From assembly GCA_902464295.1 (NCBI GenBank), contig CABQIW010000006.1, forward strand, positions 1 to 59,133: a stretch of 59,133 nucleotides of DNA. Direction: 5' to 3'. The position numbers were made by a program, and so were the translations under genes. This document shows, in pieces, positions 23,500-31,738 of this stretch. The notes beneath the pieces are model-generated. The model did not search any database and was not told the origin of the DNA. It saw only the letters and a list, made by a program, of their open reading frames with translations. The DNA is from an uncultured Eggerthella sp. (GTDB taxonomy: Bacteria; Actinomycetota; Coriobacteriia; Coriobacteriales; Eggerthellaceae). The stretch's first letter is position 1. Each line of letters begins with the position of its first letter.

Positions 23500-24325
23500 G
23501 ACCATTTCGACCCAAAGGCATGCGCAGATGAGCACCAGCTATCCTAAAAGCAATATTTTCATGGCAGCGAAGGACAGCCCCGTTGCTCCGTGGAAGCGCG
23601 CGCTCAATTACTTCGTGGTAGTTGTTGCTGTTGTTGCGGTGGTAGGCGTTTCGCTTTCCATGGCAGGCATTGCGCTCAATTTTGATTTTGTGGTGCAATA
23701 TCGTGCGCGCATCTGGGATGGCTTCTGCCTTACGGTGTTCATCTCGCTATTCAGTCTTGTTGGAAGCCTGATCATTGGGATTCCGGTAGCGTTGGGGCAG
23801 AATGCTCGTTTCTTGCCAGTGCGCTATCTTTGCGATTTCTACGTGAAGATCATTCGCGGCACTCCCCTCATCGCGCAGATCTATCTGTTCTACTACATCA
23901 TCGGCACAGCATGGGGTGTCGAGAACCGCGTAGTTGCAGGCATTCTTATCCTTTCAGTATTCGCTGGCGCTTATATTGCCGAGATCATTCGCGGCGGATA
24001 TGAATCGCTACCTCGTGGTCCGATCGAAGCTGCCCGCGCGCTAGGACTTTCGCGCACGCAATGTGCGATTTCGGTTGAATTGCCCCAGATGGTCTCGCGT
24101 ATCCTTCCGGCACTCACCGGACAATTTGCGAGCATCATAAAAGACTCGTCGCTGCTTTCGGTGATCGCAGTTATCGAGCTTACTCAGACCATGCGCGAGA
24201 TCAGCGCCACGAACTACAATTTCTTCGGTTGCTTCTTGCTACTCGGAGCGCTCTATCTTTGCCTCACGCTCCCCATCATGTTCATCAGTCGCTATTTCGA
24301 AAAGAAGATGGACTACGACGCATAG
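23498..24325 (+). CDS. Amino-acid ABC transporter permease
   Basis: A 275-residue permease of the HisM/GlnP family. It has a long N-terminal segment with one TM (about 30-55), then the binding-protein-dependent transport domain with TM helices from about 80. The EAA loop is visible as EAARALGLSRTQCAISVELPQ near 175-195, where the ATPase docks. The start at 23498 is supported by TAGGAG, but this lies within a perfect hairpin. An internal ATG at 23528 is an alternative. It likely works with the lipoprotein at 22426; the missing ATPase is notable. Confidence 0.9.
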   Translation: MTISTQRHAQMSTSYPKSNIFMAAKDSPVAPWKRALNYFVVVVAVVAVVGVSLSMAGIALNFDFVVQYRARIWDGFCLTVFISLFSLVGSLIIGIPVALGQNARFLPVRYLCDFYVKIIRGTPLIAQIYLFYYIIGTAWGVENRVVAGILILSVFAGAYIAEIIRGGYESLPRGPIEAARALGLSRTQCAISVELPQMVSRILPALTGQFASIIKDSSLLSVIAVIELTQTMREISATNYNFFGCFLLLGALYLCLTLPIMFISRYFEKKMDYDA

Positions 24326-24404
24326 CAAAGAAGCCCGTGCTTTTGTACGGAAGAGTTTTGCGTGGAAAGGCTTGTACGGTAGGCCAAACGAACCTGGTAC
24401 AGAA

Positions 24405-24438
24405 CCAAAAAATGCCCGTCATGGAAAAGACAGGCATT
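24405..24438 (-). terminator. Terminator of the two-TM protein gene
   Basis: On the minus strand, AATGCCTGTC, loop, GACGGGCATT then TTTTGG. The stem (24411-24438) has one mismatch. It ends the gene at 24486-24980. Confidence 0.7.
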
Positions 24439-24485
24439 GGTTTCATTGAACTTGTTAAAAAGAACTTGTACGAACGCGTGGAAGA

Positions 24486-24980
24486 TTAAGCGACATCTAT
24501 CAAGCGTGCAAGCTCTGCTTTGTTCTGGAAATAGCGAACCTGATTTGGGTTTGCAACATCGACTACCTCGCCGGTCCAAGTATCGCCATCGTTAGCGAAT
24601 TTCTTCGAGCGAACGATCTGCTTGAAACGAATGTGCTGTTCGTTCGCGTTTTCTTCAGTATCAAAACCATAGGTGAGGTTGCTCAGGATGCGCTCCAAGG
24701 TTTGAGCATGAGTCTGACCAGGAGCAACTTCGACAACACCCACTTCAGGATTGTACATAACTCCAGGAGCAAGTAGGGTAGTACGAATAGAGCGCCTACG
24801 CTTGTTTTCAGACCACTGGATAAGCAAGCAAATGGCAATGATCACGACCCACCAAACAATGGATATAACTAAATCGAGCGGGTCGTCGATAAGATTGAAT
24901 CCCAGAACATACCACATAGCCAAGAAAATAACGGAAGCTACGACAAGAAGACCCACAATAAGCCAGTTGCTCTTCTTCAT
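24486..24980 (-). CDS. Two-TM membrane protein of unknown function
   Basis: A 164-residue protein starting MKKSNWLIVG. Two hydrophobic helices lie at about residues 6-25 and 38-58 (LVISIVWWVVIIAICLLI), then a basic stretch (SENKRRRSIRTT) and a soluble C-terminal domain of about 100 residues (VMYNPEVGVVEVAPGQTHAQ). I do not recognise it. The open frame continues upstream to 25127, but ATG 24980 has a G-rich ribosome binding site. That site is a run of eight G, and a 9-bp inverted repeat overlaps it. It shares the minus strand with the AlbA_2 regulator upstream. Confidence 0.75.
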   Translation of the reverse strand: MKKSNWLIVGLLVVASVIFLAMWYVLGFNLIDDPLDLVISIVWWVVIIAICLLIQWSENKRRRSIRTTLLAPGVMYNPEVGVVEVAPGQTHAQTLERILSNLTYGFDTEENANEQHIRFKQIVRSKKFANDGDTWTGEVVDVANPNQVRYFQNKAELARLIDVA

Positions 24981-24986
24981 AAATCT

Positions 24987-25020
24987 ACCCCCCCCTATTA
25001 CATAGCAAAACTGTAATAGG
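24987..25020 (-). promoter_or_regulatory. G8 tract and inverted repeat in the leader of the two-TM gene
   Basis: Plus-strand C8 at 24988-24995 (G8 in the mRNA) forms the ribosome binding region. CCTATTACA (24994-25002) and TGTAATAGG (25012-25020) form a perfect 9-bp inverted repeat that shares two bases with the tract. Either an operator or an RNA hairpin touching the ribosome binding site. Confidence 0.5.
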
Positions 25021-25084
25021 ATTTTCGAACAACAGCGAACTATATTTTCTAATATTCTTTTACCATAACTTTTTTGTGTCATGC

Positions 25085-25115
25085 GAAAAAAACATGCTCC
25101 AAACAGGCATTTTTC
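25085..25115 (-). terminator. Weak terminator after the AlbA_2 regulator
   Basis: On the minus strand, AAAAATGCC, loop TGTTTGGA, GCATGTTTTTT: an imperfect stem followed by a T run, just past the stop at 25131. Confidence 0.5.
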
Positions 25116-25130
25116 TCTTAACGGCAATCT

Positions 25131-25964
25131 TTATTTATGAAGCACGCGCCAATATCCTGCTTTGTTCGAGCCGATCCGCTCGATAAAACCATACTCGCGC
25201 AGTCGCCGAAATGAGCGGCGTACCGTGCTTTCGCTTATTTCTAAGAGCTTTGCTATTTGAAGGGCGGTTACGCGACCGTTTGTTTCAAGCACCTTCAAGA
25301 TGTATTCATCGGTGATCGTCATATCAAGACGATTTGCCGCCGCGATTGAGGTTTCGTTAAAGGTTGGTTTGTGGCTTGTAGAAGGAGCGGAAGCAACGGA
25401 AACAGTGGAAGAAGATAATGAAGTGGCGCTTTCCTGTTCACGTGCTCGATGATCGGCAAGACTGATCTCGTTGGCTTGAAGAGCAGCTTGTGCGTTGTTG
25501 GGTGTTTGCGCATCACGAGAAGCTTGAGTAACTTCGGTCGCCGCTTGGGGTGTTTCGATGTTCGGAGCAAGCAGCCGATCAAAAAGCTCTCTAGGAACGA
25601 TGCTATTGATCCCTTCGTTATAAAGGTAGTAGTTGTTTCCATACCGAATAGGATGCGGGGCAGCAGGCACTTGGATTTCGAGGCATAGGTTCATGCCATT
25701 CATAACGGGTTCGGTACTGCACGTAAGACCGAGTTCACGCCAAGCCAGCTGAGGAATGCGCTCAAAAGTTTTCTTGAAGCGCTTCATTTTTTTCACCCGG
25801 TCATTGATGTTGGGGGAGATGACGATTCTGCCGCCACCAGCGTTAGCGATTCCGCAAACAAGGGCAATATCTTCGTCGCGCCATTCTGGACGGTAGGCCA
25901 CTATCTCGGAAGTGGAGGCTGAAGGGTCATCCATTGCAGCAAAATCTTCAGGTGTTTGAAGCAT
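25131..25964 (-). CDS. AlbA_2 (Schlafen-like) and winged-helix transcriptional regulator
   Basis: A 277-residue protein. Residues 20-130 resemble the AlbA_2/Schlafen-like domain seen in regulators annotated as RecG-like: EWRDEDIALVCGIANAGGGRIVI followed by the core strands and PIRYGNNYYLYNEGINS. A Gln/Ser/Thr-rich linker (about 140-205) leads to a winged helix at the C-terminus (TALQIAKLLEISESTVRRSF, then EYGFIERIGSNKAGYW). It is divergent from the surface protein gene, with an inverted repeat between them, so it may control that gene and itself. AGAGGA precedes the ATG. Confidence 0.8.
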   Translation of the reverse strand: MLQTPEDFAAMDDPSASTSEIVAYRPEWRDEDIALVCGIANAGGGRIVISPNINDRVKKMKRFKKTFERIPQLAWRELGLTCSTEPVMNGMNLCLEIQVPAAPHPIRYGNNYYLYNEGINSIVPRELFDRLLAPNIETPQAATEVTQASRDAQTPNNAQAALQANEISLADHRAREQESATSLSSSTVSVASAPSTSHKPTFNETSIAAANRLDMTITDEYILKVLETNGRVTALQIAKLLEISESTVRRSFRRLREYGFIERIGSNKAGYWRVLHK

Positions 25965-26090
25965 GATGGGTCCTCTGGTTGTGTTGAATCGTGCCGTTCG
26001 AGAGCGAATTCGAGATATTTATCATGTCATTATTCTATCATTTAGCGGTCAAAACAAAGCTTGCTGTAAGAAAAATTGTCATAATAAACG

Positions 26091-26130
26091 CGTGCGCAAA
26101 CACATTATTAATAAGTAAGCACCGCGCACG
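26091..26130. repeat. Inverted repeat between the regulator and surface protein genes
   Basis: CGTGCGC (26091-26097) and GCGCACG (26124-26130), centres 33 bases apart, in an otherwise AT-rich intergenic region of 240 bases. A candidate operator for the divergent AlbA_2 regulator. Confidence 0.5.
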
Positions 26131-26204
26131 AACTTCTACCAGTTCATAACAGTTTTGTTACTAATTACTGCTGGGGTTGTTGGAAAGGCTTTTGGAGGAA
26201 AAAA

Positions 26205-29177
26205 ATGCGTGTACTCAATTGGGCACTCGATGCGCAGAAGACCGTGGGAGGAAAGATCATTTCGGTGATCTTGTCCGTCGCACTTATCTTTTCGTTCTCG
26301 AACTTCTTCTACGGCGACAACGCGTTCGCTGATACGGAAGAGAACACAAAGAGCGAACTCGTTGATCAAGTCAGCGATAAGCCCGCTGAAGAAAACAACG
26401 AAGTTATTGTCCAAGCAAAGCAGACCGAGCAAAAGCTTGCAGCCAAGGCAGCAGCCCCACAGGTGACTTATGCAAGCTTGGATGAATTCCATGCAGCATG
26501 CGAAGCTATGGGCGATGCCACAGATACGGACTCCGTCCTTGCAGCACTTAAAAAGATCGAGGATGTTTACAATCGTCTGTCCGATTCTGACAAGGCTGCA
26601 GTAGCGGATGAATGGGCTAACGTCAAGGCTTATGCCGAGCAGGTTCGTTCCGGCAATCCCGATGAGGGGATTGAAACGCTTGGAATTTCTGGTCAAACTG
26701 AAGTGGCTGTCAATAAAACGATTAACCTGTCTTCGACCAGTGGCTCATCCAATCATAAATGGTCTTCTTCAGATATAACAAAAGCAAGTGTGAAGGGTAA
26801 CGCAAAGACCGCCACCGTAACTGGTGTTTCGGAGGGCTCTGTAACGATTACGCATACATGGGGCAATGGACGGAATGCCGGCAGTGAATCTTTTACAGTG
26901 AACGTTATTGCTGCATCTTATCCTGTATATGTTTATGCAATGATCGAGAAGACAAGTAATGTAACAGAGAATGAAGCAAATGTTCTTATTGCGTCAAAAG
27001 GCATTGAATTAAATGGGAATGAGGATGGAGTATGGTATACACTTGGCGAAATAGCTAATGCAATAACAACTGCGCCAGGTTCTTCATTAGGACAGTCCGC
27101 GTCTGAATCCGACAAAGCTAGCGTGATCTCAAAGACCTCAACTATTACTCGCTTCAATGGGAATAGTTTTCCATTGAATGTGGTGTCCGAATGGACTATG
27201 AAAACGTCTGAAGGTGCAAATGATTATCCTGATGCCCAAGGTACTCCTGGAACAAAGTGGACGGACGAGGGGCAGAAAAACATTACTGTTACCTGGCATC
27301 TTGACGGTATCGCCAAAATTGTGAAATATACCTGGTTAGACGAAGTTACGAATGGAGAATTACAAACTAAGGCTGATTGGGCTGCACCTACGGCTGCCGT
27401 TCTTCCAGAGAATCCTACTCCAGCGTTACATGAGGGGTATACGTTCAAGGAATGGAATTCCATCACTAACGATGAAGGTGACGTAACCCTAACTGCAATT
27501 TATACCACTGATATTAAGTATCAGGCGAATGCTGGCGGTTCGGTGAGCATTACTTCAGAGAACGTAACGGCTAGAGGTAACGTTCAGGGCTCTATCGCGA
27601 ATGCGTCCGATGGTTACGTCTTCGAGAACTGGACCGATGAAGCTGGCAACGTAGTCTCCACCAAAGCCAACTTCATTCCAGAGAAGGTCGATGGCCTCAA
27701 TACTCCAGCAACCTATACCGCAAACTTTGCTCAAAAGCACACCGTCACCTACAACTGGGGCGATGTTGCGAGCGAGATCTCCGAGGCGTACACCCTTCCT
27801 ACTGATACCAACACCTATGTGAACGGTCAGGCCTACACGGTCGATGCCACTGAATACGCCACCGTCAACACCTACGACGAGTACGGCAACGTCAACGGCA
27901 CATGGACCTTCAGCGGTTGGGACAAGACCGGCACCCAGACGATGGGCACCGAAGATGTGACCATCAACGGTTCTTGGTCCTATGAGGCAAAGGAAGTTGC
28001 GACCCACACCGTCGCTTATGATTGGGGCACCGAAAACGTCCCGGCGGACGTGACGATCCCTACCGATAACGGTTTGTATGTGAAAGGTCAGACCTACACG
28101 GCAGACCAGACCTTCACCGCTGGCTACACCGTCGAGCACAAGGATCAGTACGGAAACGTTGATGGCATCTACACCTTCAGCGGTTGGACCGATCCCAACG
28201 CTGGCGTGATGGGCGATGCCGATGTGACCATCAACGGTTCTTGGTCCTATGAGGCAAAGGAAGTTGCGACCCACACCGTCGCTGTAACTGTTGAAAATGG
28301 TACTGCGACTGCAGGAAACACAACGGTTATTAATGGCGCTGATTTTAGTGTGTCCTTCCAGGCAAACGAGAACTATATTCTTGATTCGGTGACTGTTGAT
28401 GGACAGGCCGCAACGTTAAACGAAGATGGTTCGTATAACTTTGCACAAGTAACTACTGACCATGTTATTCATGTTGTGTATGCAGCTGACACGATCGGTA
28501 CCGATCCGAACAATCCGGACCAGGGCGACGGCATTCCTGATATGTATCAGGCACGTGTCGACTTTGTTGCCAACAACGGTACGGTAAACATTGGTCATAC
28601 CTATGTAACGCTGCTGGATGCTAATGGCAATCCTGCCGTGAATGGTACAGGTTATCTGCAGCAGGCTCAGATTCCTACTGCTACTGCAAATGACGGTTTC
28701 GATCAGGCCTCGCTTGCATGGGATACTACCCCAACTGCTCAGGTTGCTATCTCGGGTGCGATGACGTTCACAGCGAACTTCACTGCTATTCCTGCACCTG
28801 CGCCAGCTCCTGCACCTGCACCTGCACCTACGCCAACTCCTGCTCCCGCTCCTGCAGCTCCGGCAGCTGCACCTGCAGCACCTGCAGCAGCCCCAGCTGC
28901 TCCTGCGGTTGTAATTCCTGACGAGGAGAACCCACTGGCAGCTCCTGAGCAAGAGATCGCTGACGATGAGAATCCGCTCGCTGCATTCGATCACGAAGAA
29001 TGCTGGGTACACTGGTTCATGATTGCGGGCATCCTCCTCACCATCATCTATGGTGCAGTGGTTGTTCTTCGCCGCACGCGTAACACCAAGCACATCGATA
29101 AGATGGAAAAGGATCTTATCGGTACGACCGACGAATCAACGGTTACGGTTGGTAGCGCACATCATTCTCACGCATAA
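26205..29177 (+). CDS. Large cell-surface protein with Big2-like and SHIRT-like repeats
   Basis: A 990-residue exported protein. The signal peptide is residues 1-42 (SVILSVALIFSFSNFFYGDNAFA). After a helical region comes a Big2-like Ig domain (EVAVNKTINLSSTSGSSNHKW, near 165-230), InlB-type repeats (YTFKEWNSI, YVFENWTDEAG) and two SHIRT-like repeats ending FSGW...VMGDADVTINGSWSYEAKE. A Pro/Ala-rich stalk (865-905) carries two DEENPLAA/DDENPLAA motifs, then one TM helix (about 935-955) and a 30-residue basic tail. There is no LPxTG, so it is membrane-anchored rather than sortase-linked. AT-rich codon use in 26,700-27,550 differs from 27,600-28,280, suggesting a mosaic. Probable adhesin. Confidence 0.85.
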   Translation: MRVLNWALDAQKTVGGKIISVILSVALIFSFSNFFYGDNAFADTEENTKSELVDQVSDKPAEENNEVIVQAKQTEQKLAAKAAAPQVTYASLDEFHAACEAMGDATDTDSVLAALKKIEDVYNRLSDSDKAAVADEWANVKAYAEQVRSGNPDEGIETLGISGQTEVAVNKTINLSSTSGSSNHKWSSSDITKASVKGNAKTATVTGVSEGSVTITHTWGNGRNAGSESFTVNVIAASYPVYVYAMIEKTSNVTENEANVLIASKGIELNGNEDGVWYTLGEIANAITTAPGSSLGQSASESDKASVISKTSTITRFNGNSFPLNVVSEWTMKTSEGANDYPDAQGTPGTKWTDEGQKNITVTWHLDGIAKIVKYTWLDEVTNGELQTKADWAAPTAAVLPENPTPALHEGYTFKEWNSITNDEGDVTLTAIYTTDIKYQANAGGSVSITSENVTARGNVQGSIANASDGYVFENWTDEAGNVVSTKANFIPEKVDGLNTPATYTANFAQKHTVTYNWGDVASEISEAYTLPTDTNTYVNGQAYTVDATEYATVNTYDEYGNVNGTWTFSGWDKTGTQTMGTEDVTINGSWSYEAKEVATHTVAYDWGTENVPADVTIPTDNGLYVKGQTYTADQTFTAGYTVEHKDQYGNVDGIYTFSGWTDPNAGVMGDADVTINGSWSYEAKEVATHTVAVTVENGTATAGNTTVINGADFSVSFQANENYILDSVTVDGQAATLNEDGSYNFAQVTTDHVIHVVYAADTIGTDPNNPDQGDGIPDMYQARVDFVANNGTVNIGHTYVTLLDANGNPAVNGTGYLQQAQIPTATANDGFDQASLAWDTTPTAQVAISGAMTFTANFTAIPAPAPAPAPAPAPTPTPAPAPAAPAAAPAAPAAAPAAPAVVIPDEENPLAAPEQEIADDENPLAAFDHEECWVHWFMIAGILLTIIYGAVVVLRRTRNTKHIDKMEKDLIGTTDESTVTVGSAHHSHA
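27954..28283 (+). repeat. Identical 63-bp repeats in the surface protein gene
   Basis: 27954-28016 and 28221-28283 are identical over 63 bases and encode the end of each SHIRT-like repeat (VTINGSWSYEAKEVATHTVA). The repeat units are 267 bases apart, so recombination could add or delete a unit of 89 residues. Confidence 0.9.
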
Positions 29178-29215
29178 GAGGTGCAACATAACTTCACTTG
29201 TTAAGTGATTTACGG

Positions 29216-29242
29216 GAGGGCGAGCAATCGCCCTCCTTTTGT
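29216..29242 (+). terminator. Terminator of the surface protein gene
   Basis: GGAGGGCGA (29216-29224), loop GCAA, TCGCCCTCC (29229-29237), then TTTTG. Confidence 0.9.
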
Positions 29243-29372
29243 TCTATCGAGCCATAACTCAGCATTGCATTGGAAAAAAATCAGAAAAATCTAAGATGTG
29301 TCTCTTTAAAAGTTCAGTTTTTCTTCAAAGAAATATGAGTTTGTTTTAGCAATATAGAAAGAGAAAATGCAG

Positions 29373-29400
29373 TTGAAAAATTATTACTAATAGTTACAAT
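29373..29400 (+). promoter_or_regulatory. hicAB promoter
   Basis: TTGAAA at 29373-29378, 16-base spacer, TACAAT at 29395-29400. The spacer holds the imperfect palindrome TTACTAATAGTTA (29382-29394), a plausible autoregulatory HicB site. The leader is only about 10-12 bases. Confidence 0.65.
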
Positions 29401-29417
29401 AAAAGAAAGAATCGCCT

Positions 29418-29603
29418 ATGCCGCTAACAGCACGACAAGCAATAAGACTGACTAAGAAAATGGGTGGACGTTTCATAAGGCATGGCGCCCAGCATGATAT
29501 CTATGCAAATGCGGCAGGAGAAGAATTTCCTATTCCGCGACATCCAGGTGATCTTTCCCCAGGCGTTGAGCGATCTATTAAGCAAAAGCTTGGGTTACTT
29601 TAA
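29418..29603 (+). CDS. hicA: HicA-family toxin (mRNA interferase)
   Basis: A 61-residue HicA: a small dsRBD-like fold with RQAIRLTKKMGGRFIRHGAQHD near residues 6-27 and the terminal PIPRHPGDLSPGVERSIKQKLG, both hallmarks. The catalytic His is probably the one in HGAQHD. HicA cleaves mRNA when free of HicB. The gene order toxin first, then antitoxin after 26 bases, is standard. The promoter lies just upstream and the ribosome binding site is poor, as expected for tight control of a toxin. Confidence 0.92.
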   Translation: MPLTARQAIRLTKKMGGRFIRHGAQHDIYANAAGEEFPIPRHPGDLSPGVERSIKQKLGLL

Positions 29604-29629
29604 GCACTAAAGCAAAAAGAGGAAATCTT

Positions 29630-30079
29630 ATGAAATACCTTTATGAAGCTATCATTACGCCTTGGGACAAGGGGTTCGAAGTTGAGTTTCCCGACCTAGG
29701 AATTCACACCCAAGGGAAAGACCTGTTCGACGCAGCATTTATGGCACAAGACCTACTTGAAGTTTGGATCTCACAAGCGATCAGTGAAGGGCGATCTCTT
29801 CCTAAACCTCGAATGGATCATACGCCTCCAAAAGATGGCAGAGTGCTGGGTATCGTGGTGGAATGCGACAAAGACAACAAAGAGCTTTCGACGATGACTG
29901 TACAGGAAGCTGCCGATGTGCTTGATGTAACTTGTTCTCGCATCCACGCGCTGATTCGCGAAGGTATCTTGCGCACGGAAAAGATAGGAAGCGCACGATT
30001 GGTTTCAGCGGCCGATGTGAAAGACTATTTCAATAGTCCGCGTTTAGCTGGGCGTCCGAAGAAGAAAGCAACTGCGTAG
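29630..30079 (+). CDS. hicB: HicB-family antitoxin with excisionase-type HTH
   Basis: A 149-residue antitoxin. Residues 1-75 form the HicB partial RNase H fold (MKYLYEAIITPWDKGFEVEFPDLG, then the AFMAQDLLEVWISQAISEGR helix). Residues 85-140 are a MerR/excisionase-type helix-turn-helix (MTVQEAADVLDVTCSRIHALIREGILRT), then RPKKK. HicB antitoxins more often carry a ribbon-helix-helix or Xre-type domain, so this combination is less common. It should neutralise HicA and repress the operon. AAGAGG precedes the ATG. Confidence 0.9.
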   Translation: MKYLYEAIITPWDKGFEVEFPDLGIHTQGKDLFDAAFMAQDLLEVWISQAISEGRSLPKPRMDHTPPKDGRVLGIVVECDKDNKELSTMTVQEAADVLDVTCSRIHALIREGILRTEKIGSARLVSAADVKDYFNSPRLAGRPKKKATA

Positions 30080-30102
30080 AGCGAACGCAAGGTGGAGTGG
30101 AC

Positions 30103-30166
30103 GCGGGCTTAATGCAGGCATAGGGGTAATAAGAACGTAGGTTTAATGTGCGTGCGGGATTAACGC
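30103..30166. repeat. Three imperfect 13-bp repeats after hicB
   Basis: GCGGGCTTAATGC at 30103, GTAGGTTTAATGT at 30137 and GCGGGATTAACGC at 30154 share GYRGGNTTAAYGY. They lie in the 97-base gap between convergent hicB and the alarmone synthetase, where no terminator is evident. Confidence 0.4.
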
Positions 30167-30176
30167 GAGCACAAAT

Positions 30177-30962
30177 CTAGTTCATGTATTCTGCTTGATC
30201 GAGGAAATTGCGTAACGCCTGCATGCGCGCGTCGAGTGTGGCGGCGTTTTCAGCGAGCTCGATCAGTTCTGTATTCATGGCAGTTATGTCTTCTTCGCTC
30301 AAGTTCTTCTTGTAGCGCAGTTGATGTTCGAGCGATGCCCAGAAGTTCATCGAAATGGTACGCAGCTGAATCTCAACTTTCATCAGGCGCTTTTCCGATT
30401 CGAGGAAGATGGGGATCTCGATGATGAGGTGAAGGCTGCGATATCCGCTCGGTTTCGGGTTCTTCACATAATCGCGCCGCTCGATAAGCGTCACATCGTC
30501 TTGGGCGAGGATCGCGTCTGCCAAGGTGTAGAGGTCCTTGAGGAAGGTGCACACTACACGAACACCCGCCACGTCCTTGATGTTCTCCTCGATCGAATCG
30601 ACGCTGATCGGCAGCCCTTTGCGCGCAAGTTTCTTCGAGAGACTATCGGTGCTCTTAAGACGCGTTTTGATCGACTCGATGGGATTGCGATCGTGCTGCA
30701 GGCCATATTCGGCATCGAGCACGCGGAATTTCGTTTCGACCTCCATCATCGCGCATTCGTAGTAGGTCATGAGCCTCCGATAAGGCGCGATGTTGTCGCC
30801 CACCAACGCAGAGAACTGATCGGACGCGGCCAAGTGAGAGATCACGCGCGTAACTGCATCGCCGTGCTGTGCGCGCAGCGCATTGATCATCATCAGCGCG
30901 TCGGTGCGCAGCTGGTCATTTTCTTGTTCGCTATATTCGTTATGTTCTTGAGCGTTCTTCAT
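30177..30962 (-). CDS. Small alarmone synthetase (RelQ/SasB-like)
   Basis: A 261-residue protein with only a RelA/SpoT nucleotidyltransferase domain and no hydrolase domain. Key segments: RNPIESIKTRLKSTDSLSKKL (G-loop region), DVAGVRVVCTFLKDLY (beta strand with conserved Asp), DYVKNPKPSGYRSLHLII (the RxKxPKxNGYxSLH motif) and EIQLRTISMNFWASLEHQLRYK. It makes (p)ppGpp or pGpp from GTP/GDP and ATP. Single-domain SAS enzymes are usually induced by cell-wall stress. SD AAGAGG precedes the ATG. It is convergent with hicB and divergent from the small unknown gene. Confidence 0.93.
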   Translation of the reverse strand: MKNAQEHNEYSEQENDQLRTDALMMINALRAQHGDAVTRVISHLAASDQFSALVGDNIAPYRRLMTYYECAMMEVETKFRVLDAEYGLQHDRNPIESIKTRLKSTDSLSKKLARKGLPISVDSIEENIKDVAGVRVVCTFLKDLYTLADAILAQDDVTLIERRDYVKNPKPSGYRSLHLIIEIPIFLESEKRLMKVEIQLRTISMNFWASLEHQLRYKKNLSEEDITAMNTELIELAENAATLDARMQALRNFLDQAEYMN

Positions 30963-31107
30963 TACGACCTCTTATATCTTTCACCATACAATTTTAAGAG
31001 AATCTTCCCCCGATTCGTTCCGAAGCCAGATATTCACGGAACATACAGCGATTGTTAGGATTAAGGTAAACAAGGACTCAGCTACGACCGCAAGGTGATG
31101 ATGCAAC

Positions 31108-31611
31108 ATGGTACAACGGCAAGAGCTACTAGAACGATTGCTCGCTGCTCATGAAGGTTACTTCGATGTGGAAGACACCTTTGAGCTTGCCGGCCAAACG
31201 TTTCAGGGGCGTGCCCAGTTCCATTCAGAGAGCATGCAGTATGTGCTCTCGAAGAAGGCGAAGATCTGGGGTGCGAACATCCATGAGCACATCTTGTTTC
31301 GCTCGCTCGAGCATCTTGATGCGGTAACGATTGAAGGGCTGATCGCTTTCATGAAGACCGAAGCACTTTCACTCGTGGAGCTCAACAGTGAGCATATGAC
31401 CACATTCCTTTCATTGGTCATCATCGCTGAAACCGCTGACACAAACGCGAAAGAGCTGGTAAGAAAAACGAAGTTCCGCAAGAACTTCAGCTTCGGATTG
31501 AAGGGGTGGACCGACCTTCGGTTGGCTCTTATCGACCTTTCAGATTCCTCTATTACCACCAATCCTCAAGGCAAAGAATTAATTAACACACTTGAAGCAA
31601 ACTTGTTCTAA
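31108..31611 (+). CDS. Small conserved protein beside cstA
   Basis: A 167-residue soluble protein I would only loosely place. It has EDTFELAGQTFQGRAQFHSESMQYVLSKKAKIW near residues 20-55, a HEHILF segment and KTKFRKNFSFGLKGWTDLRLALIDLS near 140-160; I recall related proteins of similar length next to CstA-type genes in Gram-positives. The mixed alpha/beta pattern has no signal peptide or TM. ATG at 31108 has AAGGTGATG upstream. The gap to cstA is 127 bases with its own ribosome binding site, so an operon is possible but not certain. Confidence 0.65.
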   Translation: MVQRQELLERLLAAHEGYFDVEDTFELAGQTFQGRAQFHSESMQYVLSKKAKIWGANIHEHILFRSLEHLDAVTIEGLIAFMKTEALSLVELNSEHMTTFLSLVIIAETADTNAKELVRKTKFRKNFSFGLKGWTDLRLALIDLSDSSITTNPQGKELINTLEANLF

Positions 31612-31738
31612 AATCAGTGTGCTAAAAATCGATCTGTATGGGCCGACGGGTCAGAAGGCTTGTCGTTCCACGCATGTCGATTTCTGCTTTTGAAGAGCGA
31701 TCGAACCAAAAGCTTGATCACAAGGAGAAGAAAAAGAC

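Noticed and set aside
28790..28920. Repetitive Pro/Ala codons in the surface protein that resemble a tandem-repeat array
   Set aside because: It is a low-complexity stalk of the coding sequence; units are not of fixed length and no spacer pattern of CRISPR is seen.
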